7,221 nt of DNA from Clostridiales bacterium (GTDB taxonomy: Bacteria > Bacillota > Clostridia > Lachnospirales > Lachnospiraceae), in the NCBI GenBank assembly GCA_019416265.1, contig DXXQ01000081.1, positions 1 to 7,221 of the forward strand, read 5' to 3'. The position numbers were made by a program, and so were the translations under genes. Shown here piece after piece: positions 1 to 5,870 of this stretch (positions are counted from its first letter, which is position 1; every line of letters starts with the position of its first letter). The notes under the pieces were generated by a model. It ran no database searches. It saw nothing but the letters and a program-made list of their open reading frames with translations, and had not been told where the DNA came from.

Positions 1-100
1 GTTAAAGCGGTCCGTTCACGGCATAATGTACAATCAGAGAATGACCGGGGACGTTTGCGGAATCGTAACTTATAAAAATACTCTAAAGGGAGGAACAGGT
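1..100 (+). other. Upstream leader of the importer operon, with ribosome binding site
   Basis: I see no convincing gene in this stretch. Frame 1 is open from the window edge to a TAA at 73-75 and could be the last 24 codons of an upstream gene, but nothing in it is recognisable. The last part holds the ribosome binding site GGGAGG (88-93), 7 nt before the ATG at 101, which decides the SBP1 start. An A/T-rich patch at 70-79 resembles a -10 box but has no -35 partner at proper spacing, so the operon promoter is probably left of the window. Confidence 0.5.
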
Positions 101-1780
101 ATGACAAACAAAGGATTCAGAAGAATCATGGCACTTGCACTTGCATCCACTATGGTAGTTGGAAGCGCAGTTCCGGCACTTGCCAAAAAGAAAGACGAAG
201 TGAAACTCACAGAAGCAGGTTATCCTATCGTACCGGAAGGAGAAGAACTTACTCTGACATGTTTCATAATGACCATGCCTAACGTAGAAAACTTTGAAAC
301 AAACGACTTCACCAAGTATCTTGAGGAGCAGACAGGCGTACATATTGAATGGGTGACTGCAGGACGTGATGATTGGCAGGAAAAACTGAATATGATGCTT
401 GCTTCCGGTGACTATCCGGATATGATGCTTGGCTTATCACCTGACCTTGCGAAATTCGGTGTTAAAGAACAGATTGTTGTTCCGTTAGATGAGTACATCA
501 ACGAAGACATCATGCCGAACTATGTAGCACGTTACGGTGAGAAACTTGACTTAAGCCGTGAGACAGACGGACAGATTTACTCTCTTATTGACGAGAATGA
601 CTGCTACCACTGCTCTTATGGACGTAAAATGTGGATCAACACCAAATATCTGGAAGAAATGGGTCTGGAGAAACCAACCACAACTCAGGAATTCTATGAT
701 ATGTGTGTGAAATTTAAAGAGATGAAACCAGACGGAATCGCACTTGCAGGTTCTGCACCTGGAAAAGGATGGTATTCTGAGTTTGAGAACTGGTTAATGG
801 GCTCCTTCATCCTTCCTCCAAGTTCCTCCTACACACTGAGTGTTCGCGATAAGACAGCAGTGACATGGGACGGCGAAGTGAAATGTGTTGCTATGGATGA
901 CCGTTACAGAGAATTCCTGAAATATGCGAACTCCCTCTATGAGGCAGGCGCTCTTTACGATGGTAACTTCACTCAGACAGAAGAGCAGATGAAAGCAATC
1001 ATCAATCAGGAAGACGCTCCTGTTCTCTGCTTTGCAACAGGAACTATTTCTAACGACATCGATTCCGCATCCAATCCGGAACTGTATGCTCAGTATGAGA
1101 CACTGGCTCCGCTTGAAGGACCGGACGGAACAAGACTTACAACATTCTTCAAATATTTATCCATCTCTGATGGTAACTTCTGTATCACAGATACATGTAA
1201 GAGCCCTGAGGCAGCGCTTCGCTGGGCAGACTTCTTCTACAGCGAGACAGGTGACTTAATGTCTCAGTACGGTGCAGAAGAAGGCGTTGACTGGGAACTG
1301 AATCCGGAAGGAGAATTCGGTCTTGACGGCGAACCTGCAGATTATAAGATTCTTAATCCATATTCTGCTGAAACACAGAATCATGACTGGCAGGATCTTG
1401 GTATCCGTGTAGCTCCGGCTGATTACAGATTAGGTGCTGCAACTCCTCAGGACGTTGATGTTAAGACAGGCGAAGGTCTTGAGAAATTATTATTTGATTC
1501 TTCTAAGAATGATTATGAACCATATACACAGACAGAAGAGAACTCTGACCTTGACGTATTACCACGTCTGAAACTGACAAGCGAGGAGACAACAAACGTT
1601 TCTACAATCGCTGTAGAAGTTGAAAAAATGATCGATGAGAATTCTGCTGCATTTATCACAGGTGCAAGAAACATCAATGACGATAAAGACTGGGAATCCT
1701 TCAAAGCATCTCTTGAGAGCGCAGGCCTGAAAGAACTGCTTGAAACATACCAGACAGCATATGACAGACAGATGAAATAA
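101..1780 (+). CDS. Extracellular carbohydrate-binding protein of a CUT1/Lpl-type ABC importer (SBP1, LplA-like)
   Basis: This 559-residue protein is the probable extracellular receptor that delivers an oligosaccharide to the two permeases encoded next. The ATG at 101 is chosen because GGGAGG lies 7 nt upstream; an in-frame ATG at 26 would put 25 non-signal residues ahead of an otherwise perfect signal peptide. Residues 1-28 form that signal peptide: basic start (KGFRR), hydrophobic core, and an AxA-type end (ALA, 26-28) before KKKDEV. No cysteine occurs at the cleavage site, so it lacks the lipid anchor usual for Gram-positive binding proteins. The region after about residue 48 (start of the first beta strand), the segment DGQIYSLIDEND (156-167), and the C-terminus from FITGARNIN (518) to YQTAYDRQ (550-557) match the large LplA/YtcQ-like binding-protein family, and the length is typical. 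A CYHC pair sits at 168-171; there are eight cysteines in all. The ligand cannot be deduced. The family assignment is firm; the role in fucosylated glycan uptake is inferred from neighbours. Confidence 0.93.
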   Translation: MTNKGFRRIMALALASTMVVGSAVPALAKKKDEVKLTEAGYPIVPEGEELTLTCFIMTMPNVENFETNDFTKYLEEQTGVHIEWVTAGRDDWQEKLNMMLASGDYPDMMLGLSPDLAKFGVKEQIVVPLDEYINEDIMPNYVARYGEKLDLSRETDGQIYSLIDENDCYHCSYGRKMWINTKYLEEMGLEKPTTTQEFYDMCVKFKEMKPDGIALAGSAPGKGWYSEFENWLMGSFILPPSSSYTLSVRDKTAVTWDGEVKCVAMDDRYREFLKYANSLYEAGALYDGNFTQTEEQMKAIINQEDAPVLCFATGTISNDIDSASNPELYAQYETLAPLEGPDGTRLTTFFKYLSISDGNFCITDTCKSPEAALRWADFFYSETGDLMSQYGAEEGVDWELNPEGEFGLDGEPADYKILNPYSAETQNHDWQDLGIRVAPADYRLGAATPQDVDVKTGEGLEKLLFDSSKNDYEPYTQTEENSDLDVLPRLKLTSEETTNVSTIAVEVEKMIDENSAAFITGARNINDDKDWESFKASLESAGLKELLETYQTAYDRQMK

Positions 1781-1789
1781 GAAATCTGC

Positions 1790-1834
1790 GAAAGAGATCA
1801 TGAGTGGCCGGGCCAGAATGGTCCGGCCTCTTTC
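1790..1834 (+). promoter_or_regulatory. GC-rich intergenic hairpin between SBP1 and the first permease (probable attenuator or mRNA stabiliser)
   Basis: The core stem is GGCCGGGCC (1806-1814) pairing with GGTCCGGCC (1820-1828), nine pairs with one G-U, around the loop AGAAT. GAAAGA (1790-1795) can also pair with TCTTTC (1829-1834) outside it. The tail after the stem (TCTTTCATT) is only a weak U-tract, so full termination is unlikely. In binding-protein operons such hairpins commonly protect the upstream message or cause partial termination, giving more binding protein than permease. That role is inferred; the structure is read directly. Confidence 0.75.
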
Positions 1835-1863
1835 ATTAAAAATCGAAAAGGAGGGGCATAAAA

Positions 1864-2790
1864 GTGGGAAAAAATAAAGTGGCAAAAGCTAAAAAAAGCA
1901 AAATGAAATCTTCAAACTGGCAGTTTTGGCTGATCATTGCCCTGCCATGTCTTTATGCATTAATCTTTGCCTATATTCCTATGGGCGGTATCCTTATGGC
2001 GTTTGAGGACTACAGTCCGAGACGCGGATTCCTGGGAAGTGACTGGGTTGGTCTGAAGCATTTCACCAGATTCCTCACCTCAACTTCCAGTATCCAGGTT
2101 ATCAAAAACACCCTGATTCTTGGTGCGTACAACCTGATCGTAAGTTTCCCGATTCCGATTATCCTTGCTGTCTGCATCAATGAGATCCAGGCAAAATTCT
2201 TTAAGAAAACTGTACAGATGGTTACCTATGCACCGTACTTCATTTCTATCGTTGTACTTTGCGGTATGCTGTTCTCTATGACAGACCTTCGTACAGGTAT
2301 CTTCAATATCTTATTAGGAAAAATTGGTATTGGACCGATTAACTTTACGGGAAGTCCGGATACATTCCGTCATTTGTATGTATGGAGCGGTGTCTGGCAG
2401 ACGGCCGGATATTCGGCGATCATTTATATCGCAGCCCTTGCAGGCGTAAGCCCTGAACTGAAGGAAGCTGCAGTAATGGACGGCGCCAGCCGTATCCAGA
2501 GAATTCTCCATGTAGATATTCCTTGTATCATGCCAACACTTGTAATCATGCTGATCATGAGCTGCGGTAATATCATCAATATCGGTTTCGATAAGGTATT
2601 CTTATTACAGAACCCGATGAACGCAAGCGTATCCGAGGTTATTTCAACCTTCGTATACAAGGTTGGTATCACACAGGCAGATTACGGCTTCTCGACGGCG
2701 GCCGGTCTGTTCCAGTCTGTTGTAAGCTTTGTTCTTCTGGTAAGCGTTAACCAGATCAGTAAAAAGGTTACAGACAACAGCTTGTGGTAG
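1864..2790 (+). CDS. ABC sugar transporter permease, LplB type (first transmembrane subunit)
   Basis: This 308-residue membrane protein is one half of the importer channel. The start is GTG at 1864, with AAGGAGGGG at 1848-1856 at good spacing. A strongly basic cytoplasmic tail (1-16) precedes about six membrane segments, near residues 21-46, 83-105, 118-139, 172-195, 222-242 and 278-297. The cytoplasmic EAA loop that docks the ATPase is clear: SPELKEAAVMDGAS at 196-209, with EAA at 201-203 and G207, followed by the helix ending in IP (219-220). GFDKVFLLQNP (241-251) is characteristic of the LplB/YteP-like permeases. It lies 83 nt after SBP1, beyond the hairpin, and its stop codon lies inside the next gene's ribosome binding site. 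No ATPase gene is present in the window; members of this family generally use a shared MsmX-like ATPase encoded elsewhere. Confidence 0.95.
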   Translation: MGKNKVAKAKKSKMKSSNWQFWLIIALPCLYALIFAYIPMGGILMAFEDYSPRRGFLGSDWVGLKHFTRFLTSTSSIQVIKNTLILGAYNLIVSFPIPIILAVCINEIQAKFFKKTVQMVTYAPYFISIVVLCGMLFSMTDLRTGIFNILLGKIGIGPINFTGSPDTFRHLYVWSGVWQTAGYSAIIYIAALAGVSPELKEAAVMDGASRIQRILHVDIPCIMPTLVIMLIMSCGNIINIGFDKVFLLQNPMNASVSEVISTFVYKVGITQADYGFSTAAGLFQSVVSFVLLVSVNQISKKVTDNSLW

Positions 2791-2795
2791 GAGGT
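2788..2795 (+). promoter_or_regulatory. Ribosome binding site overlapping the stop codon of the first permease (translational coupling)
   Basis: TAGGAGGT contains both the TAG stop of the first permease (2788-2790) and the AGGAGG ribosome binding site, 7 nt before the ATG at 2802. It favours that ATG over the in-frame GTG at 2784, which has no such site. Ribosomes finishing the first permease can reinitiate at once, which suits two subunits needed in equal amounts. Confidence 0.85.
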
Positions 2796-2801
2796 AGACA
2801 T

Positions 2802-3698
2802 ATGAACGTAAAATTTAAGAACTCTAGTACAGGAGATAAGATTTTTATTGTTTCTGTATATGCAATACTGTCAATTATCCTTGTTATTGTCCTGTATCCG
2901 CTGATCTATGTTGTATCAGCATCCTTCTCAGACCCGCAGGCTGTTATCAGCGGTAAGGTGGTTTTATGGCCGGTGGATGTAACCCTGAGAGGCTATCAGG
3001 CTGTATTTAAGAATCCGAAGATTCTTACAGGTTTTGCAAACTCCCTGTTTTATATGTTTGTAGGTACAGCTATCAACCTTGTTATGACAATGCTTTGCGC
3101 ATATCCTCTTTCCCGTAAAGAGTTTACAGCAAGAAACAAAATTGCAGCGCTGTTTGTATTTACCATGTATTTCTCCGGCGGACTTGTACCAAGCTACATG
3201 ATCGTCAGCAAACTTGGTCTTATCAATACACGCTGGGCTATGCTGATCCCGACAGCAATGTCTACATACAATATGATCATTGCACGTACTTATATGGTAA
3301 ACTCCATTCCGGATGAGCTTTATGAGGCAGCTCAGCTTGACGGCTGTTCTCCATTCAAATATCTGCTGAAAGTAATCGTGCCGCTGAGTAAACCGATCAT
3401 CGCGGTTCTGGCACTGTATTACGGAATTGCAAAATGGAACAACTATTTTGACGCTATGCTTTATTTGAACGATACAAGCAAATGGCCGATCACTATGGTT
3501 CTTCGTGAAATCCTGATCCAGAACCAGATTGACCCGACCATGTTGACGGATGCCTCTGCACTTTCCAAGCTTCAGGGTATGACAGAACTTCTGAAATACT
3601 CTGTTATCGTGGTAGCATCTGTGCCGGTTCTTATGATTTACCCGTTTGTACAGAAATATTTTGTAAAAGGTGTAACAATCGGAGCGGTAAAAGGCTGA
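2802..3698 (+). CDS. ABC sugar transporter permease, LplC/YtcP type (second transmembrane subunit)
   Basis: This 298-residue protein is the partner channel subunit. It starts at ATG 2802, set by the ribosome binding site that overlaps the previous stop codon. Six membrane segments are visible near residues 14-40, 77-100, 113-134, 146-166, 196-212 and 265-285. The EAA loop is textbook: PDELYEAAQLDGCSPFKYLLKVIVPLSKP, with EAA at 175-177, G181 and P194. YPLSRKEF (101-108), FSGGLVPSYM (124-133) and the C-terminal FVKGVTIGAVKG (287-298) are hallmarks of the YtcP/LplC branch of CUT1 permeases. Length and topology are complete, with no frameshift. It is the last gene of the operon before a strong terminator. 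Confidence 0.95.
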   Translation: MNVKFKNSSTGDKIFIVSVYAILSIILVIVLYPLIYVVSASFSDPQAVISGKVVLWPVDVTLRGYQAVFKNPKILTGFANSLFYMFVGTAINLVMTMLCAYPLSRKEFTARNKIAALFVFTMYFSGGLVPSYMIVSKLGLINTRWAMLIPTAMSTYNMIIARTYMVNSIPDELYEAAQLDGCSPFKYLLKVIVPLSKPIIAVLALYYGIAKWNNYFDAMLYLNDTSKWPITMVLREILIQNQIDPTMLTDASALSKLQGMTELLKYSVIVVASVPVLMIYPFVQKYFVKGVTIGAVKG

Positions 3699-3706
3699 TA
3701 AAGTAT

Positions 3707-3784
3707 AAGGACAGAATACTGACAAAAACTGAACGACTCTTTTTCGGGAGCCGGCATAGTCGGTGTTCTGTCCTTTTGTCTTTT
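3707..3784 (+). terminator. Long-stem terminator of the importer operon
   Basis: AAGGACAGAATACTGAC (3707-3723) pairs along its whole length with GTCGGTGTTCTGTCCTT (3759-3775): 17 pairs, two of them G-U. It is followed by TTTTGTCTTTT (3774-3784), an interrupted U-tract. It begins 8 nt after the permease stop codon. The apical loop is unusually long (3724-3758) and may hold a small second hairpin around CTCTT/GGGAG (3737-3750). This is most simply an intrinsic terminator separating the importer operon from SBP2; the interrupted U-tract may allow some readthrough. Confidence 0.85.
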
Positions 3785-3863
3785 GGATGAAGTGTAAGGC
3801 TTCTGTGAAGAGTAATCTGTAAAGCACCGCCTGAGACAGCAGGACGGAAAGAAAGGAAAGAAC
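3785..3863 (+). other. Short spacer before SBP2, with ribosome binding site but no clear promoter
   Basis: A purine-rich ribosome binding site (AGGA within GAAAGGAAAG, 3851-3860) lies about 7 nt before the TTG at 3864. I could not find a -35/-10 pair at normal spacing; TAATCT at 3813-3818 is the best -10-like word but has no partner. SBP2 may use a weak or activator-dependent promoter, or readthrough from the operon upstream. Confidence 0.45.
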
Positions 3864-5219
3864 TTGAAGAAAACAATTCTGACACCAATTTTGACCGGAA
3901 TACTTCTTGGGGGAATTCTGGCAGAACCCGGTGTCGTACAGGCAAAAGAAGTCCGTCTTACTTTTAACTGTGAGTCTGCGGGAGAAGAGGAAAAGGCTGT
4001 AATAGAAAAGCTTCTCCCGGAATACGCCGGAGAAACAGAAACTTTTATAGAGCTGGTATCCGGTGAGGCAGACATATGTATGGGAGAGTTTGACGGAATA
4101 ACAGAGATGTACAGGAAAGGGAAGCTTGTGAATCTCTATCCATATATGGAAAAAGAAAGTCCCTACAGCGAGGCGGATTCCTGGGGGGAAGCGCTTCCTG
4201 AGGAAATCGGGGACAGGCTTCAGGTTTATAAAAGAGAGATTCCCGGTTATCCTGCTTCAAGAGATGTGGTGCGGATGTTTTGCAATAAAGATCTTTTTGA
4301 AAAGGCAGGGATAGAAATTCCGGTTACCTGGTCTGAGCTTATGAAATCATGCAAAGAATTCCAGGAAAAGGAAATAACTCCGCTGATGTTTCCGGCAAAG
4401 GATGAAAAAAGCCCGGTGTGGCAGTGGCTGGTGAATTATCTTTGCAGTCAGATGGAGGGGAATCTGGCCGATTCTCTGGATGAGACAGAAGACCGTTATG
4501 TGGAACTTGCAGAAGCATGTAAGGGAGCAGACAAAGGAGAACTCGACTACACACAGCCGCAGATAAAGGCTGCTTTCCAATGCCTGAAAGACTTATATGA
4601 TTTTTCTGCAGGGAATGATCTGAATTATGAAGAGGCCCTGGAAGCCTTTACACAGGGAGAGACAGCAATGCTCTTTGCTTCCGGTGAGGATGCAAAAAAA
4701 TTGAAAGGAAAGTTTTTTTGCAAGGCTGTGGCTTTTCCGGCAGTAACGGAAGAGACGTCGGAATATGCTTCAGGGCAGAAGCTTCTGGCAGGCGGCGGAG
4801 GAACGGATTTTTATGGGATAAGTTCAGAGCTTACTGATCAGAAAGAGCGTCTGGAGGCTGCGGTGGATTTCGTACAATATATGACTTCCGAGAAGGTACA
4901 GGAGAAGATGGCGTCGGAAGCCGGAAGCCTGCCTTCCGCAAAGGATGCGGAGCTTCCGGATTTCCTGCAGGATTTCCGGGTCGCTGAGGAGCCTCTTCGA
5001 ATGGCGTATTTTACAGGTCTTGATGAGAAAAATCAGGAAGAAATATGGGGATATACCAGAGAATATCTGGATGAGAAAGTAGATATCGCAGCTCTGACAG
5101 AACAACTGAATCAGTCCTGTCAGGAAGCTGCCGGGAGAGTCCGTGAAGAGAAGGGTTGGACTCTGGTTAATAATTACGGTATGCCTACAAGCGGCGAATG
5201 CACCAAGTGTGCGCCGTAG
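3864..5219 (+). CDS. Second extracellular solute-binding protein, UgpB type, with C-terminal CxxC tail (SBP2)
   Basis: This 451-residue protein is a sugar-type binding protein of the COG1653 (UgpB-like) family, unrelated in detail to SBP1. The start is TTG at 3864, followed directly by a signal peptide: KK, hydrophobic residues 4-20, and VQA (25-27) before KEVRLTF. There is no lipobox cysteine. Family marks include FCNKDLFEKAGIEIPVTWSEL (139-159), FTQGETAMLFASG (262-274), FVQYMTSEKVQEKM (336-349) and SLPS (355-358). The N-lobe looks compact: after the first helix (about 41-54) the protein runs almost directly to SGEADI (66-71), omitting the second strand normally found there. It has 11 cysteines (36, 72, 140, 163, 194, 219, 240, 286, 419, 446, 449), ending in CTKC (446-449) two residues from the stop. 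It has no permease of its own in the window, so it may be an alternative receptor for the upstream permeases, serve a distant transporter, or act in sensing. The fold is well supported; the ligand and partner are unknown. Confidence 0.85.
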   Translation: MKKTILTPILTGILLGGILAEPGVVQAKEVRLTFNCESAGEEEKAVIEKLLPEYAGETETFIELVSGEADICMGEFDGITEMYRKGKLVNLYPYMEKESPYSEADSWGEALPEEIGDRLQVYKREIPGYPASRDVVRMFCNKDLFEKAGIEIPVTWSELMKSCKEFQEKEITPLMFPAKDEKSPVWQWLVNYLCSQMEGNLADSLDETEDRYVELAEACKGADKGELDYTQPQIKAAFQCLKDLYDFSAGNDLNYEEALEAFTQGETAMLFASGEDAKKLKGKFFCKAVAFPAVTEETSEYASGQKLLAGGGGTDFYGISSELTDQKERLEAAVDFVQYMTSEKVQEKMASEAGSLPSAKDAELPDFLQDFRVAEEPLRMAYFTGLDEKNQEEIWGYTREYLDEKVDIAALTEQLNQSCQEAAGRVREEKGWTLVNNYGMPTSGECTKCAP

Positions 5220-5235
5220 CAGTTATTTTTCGCCG
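5192..5235. repeat. Inverted repeat spanning the convergent gene ends
   Basis: CGGCGAA (5192-5198) and TTCGCCG (5229-5235) are a perfect 7-bp inverted repeat with a 30-nt interior that contains both stop codons. Neither strand has a proper U-tract immediately after the stem, so it is at best a weak two-way terminator. No better terminator is visible between the two genes. Confidence 0.45.
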
Positions 5236-5657
5236 GATTCATAAAGGGCGAGGAAATCTTCACCGGAATATCGTTCAGTGACTTCACCTGCTTCAAGTAC
5301 CAGGACAGTTGGGACGGAATCCACCTGAAGGCGGTCAAGAACTTCGTACATCTGCTCAGGGCGGGAGTCCCGGTCTTGGCTGGTGCTGTAGGAAAGAATA
5401 CGCAGATGATTTTCACGGTTAAGTTCTGTGAGTTTTGGAAGGACTTCCTGGCAGTCCGGACAGTCATCTCTTCCGATGTAGAGGTACTGAGGGCGGGCTG
5501 CGTTCATCTCGATGCGGGCTGTAAGCTGCTCCAGGGTAAGCTCTTTCATTTCCTTATCCGCTTCATGCTGGAGAAGGGAACAGGCTGCTGGTGCAGGCAC
5601 TGAAAGAGCCAGTACAAGAACAAGGGGAAGAATCTGATTTTTTGATGATTTTATCAT
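5223..5657 (-). CDS. Secreted thioredoxin-fold protein with CPDC active site, probable lipoprotein
   Basis: This 144-residue protein is probably an extracytoplasmic thiol-disulfide oxidoreductase. The start is supported by AGGAGG (complement of 5665-5670), 7 nt upstream. Residues 1-25 are a signal peptide with a short basic start (K3, K6) and hydrophobic core; PAAC with Cys26 resembles a lipobox, though proline at -3 is atypical, so lipidation is likely but not certain. After a short linker, the thioredoxin core is recognisable: strand QYLYIGRDD, CPDC at 66-69, then an active-site helix, and a strand with the cis-proline SVPT (P116) before VLVLEAGEV. The compact size (about 115 mature residues) resembles small CPxC thioredoxin-like proteins of Firmicutes, including the PedC/BrcD-like group. 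It converges on SBP2 with a 3-nt gap and is divergent from the fucosidase. Its substrate is unknown; the cysteine-bearing SBP2 next door is a candidate by inference. Confidence 0.88.
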   Translation of the reverse strand: MIKSSKNQILPLVLVLALSVPAPAACSLLQHEADKEMKELTLEQLTARIEMNAARPQYLYIGRDDCPDCQEVLPKLTELNRENHLRILSYSTSQDRDSRPEQMYEVLDRLQVDSVPTVLVLEAGEVTERYSGEDFLALYESGEK

Positions 5658-5689
5658 AGCAAAACCTCCTGCGGGCTATTTAGGCTGAG

Positions 5690-5714
5690 TATCCCGAAAA
5701 CTCCGTGTGGGATA
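5690..5714. repeat. Small inverted repeat in the leader of the thioredoxin-like gene
   Basis: TATCCC (5690-5695) and GGGATA (5709-5714) are a perfect 6-bp inverted repeat separated by 13 nt. It lies 33-57 nt before the thioredoxin-like start codon on the minus strand. It could be a short leader hairpin or an operator; it is short enough to be chance. Confidence 0.3.
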
Positions 5715-5790
5715 ACGCTTCTGAATACTTATACCTTATCATAAAAAGAGCGTATATGCAATGAAGAGTCGCAGCCTGACGGGAGCGGAG

Positions 5791-5833
5791 TGAACAGTAA
5801 TTGAACAGCAACACAAGCAAGAATAACAGTAAT
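5791..5833 (+). repeat. Helically phased direct repeats upstream of the fucosidase (candidate operator)
   Basis: Three related 11-nt words occur: TGAACAGTAAT (5791-5801), TGAACAGCAAC (5802-5812) and ATAACAGTAAT (5823-5833). Their starts are 11 and 32 nt from the first, about one and three turns of the DNA helix, so they would face the same side. They end 37 nt before the fucosidase start codon and overlap its best -35-like word. This arrangement suits binding of a regulator to direct repeats, but no regulator gene is in the window. Confidence 0.4.
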
Positions 5834-5870
5834 GAATAAAAATAGTCAAAGAAAAATACGGAGGTGTTTT

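Larger units (their letters stand above)
5658..5870. promoter_or_regulatory. Divergent regulatory region between the thioredoxin-like gene and the fucosidase
   Basis: This 213-nt gap must hold the promoters for both divergent genes. For the thioredoxin-like gene, an A/T-rich patch at 5728-5743 offers -10-like words on the minus strand (TATAAG, TATGAT), but no good -35 at normal spacing. For the fucosidase, TTGAAC (5801-5806) is a -35-like word with TAACAG (5824-5829) 17 nt on as a poor -10. I cannot fix either start site. The fucosidase ribosome binding site is GGAGG at 5860-5864. Two repeat structures here are listed separately. No gene is seen. Confidence 0.5.

Noticed and set aside
55..82. 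Possible promoter (TTGCGG with TATAAA or AATACT) before SBP1
   Set aside because: TATAAA is only 10 nt from TTGCGG, and AATACT would place the transcript start on top of the ribosome binding site.
26..100. Upstream ATG that would extend SBP1 by 25 residues
   Set aside because: No ribosome binding site, and it would bury the signal peptide; the ATG at 101 has GGGAGG at 7 nt.
2784..2801. GTG start that would extend the second permease by 6 residues
   Set aside because: The strong AGGAGG lies downstream of it and points to the ATG at 2802.
2964..3827. Long open frame on the minus strand opposite the second permease
   Set aside because: It is antisense to a well-supported permease and runs through the terminator; the Cys/His/Lys-rich translation is typical of a shadow frame.
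5223..5657. Calling the thioredoxin-like gene a bacteriocin accessory protein (PedC/BrcD)
   Set aside because: Size and CPxC are compatible, but there is no bacteriocin or bacteriocin exporter gene nearby, so only the thioredoxin fold is claimed.
5706..5722. Possible catabolite-control (cre) site around ATAACGCTTC
   Set aside because: Only the central CG and a few flanking bases match; the outer TG and CA of the cre consensus are missing.
5832..5870. ATG that would extend the fucosidase by 13 residues
   Set aside because: GGAGG at 5860-5864 lies downstream of it and is well spaced for the ATG at 5871; the extra residues do not resemble a GH29 N-terminus.
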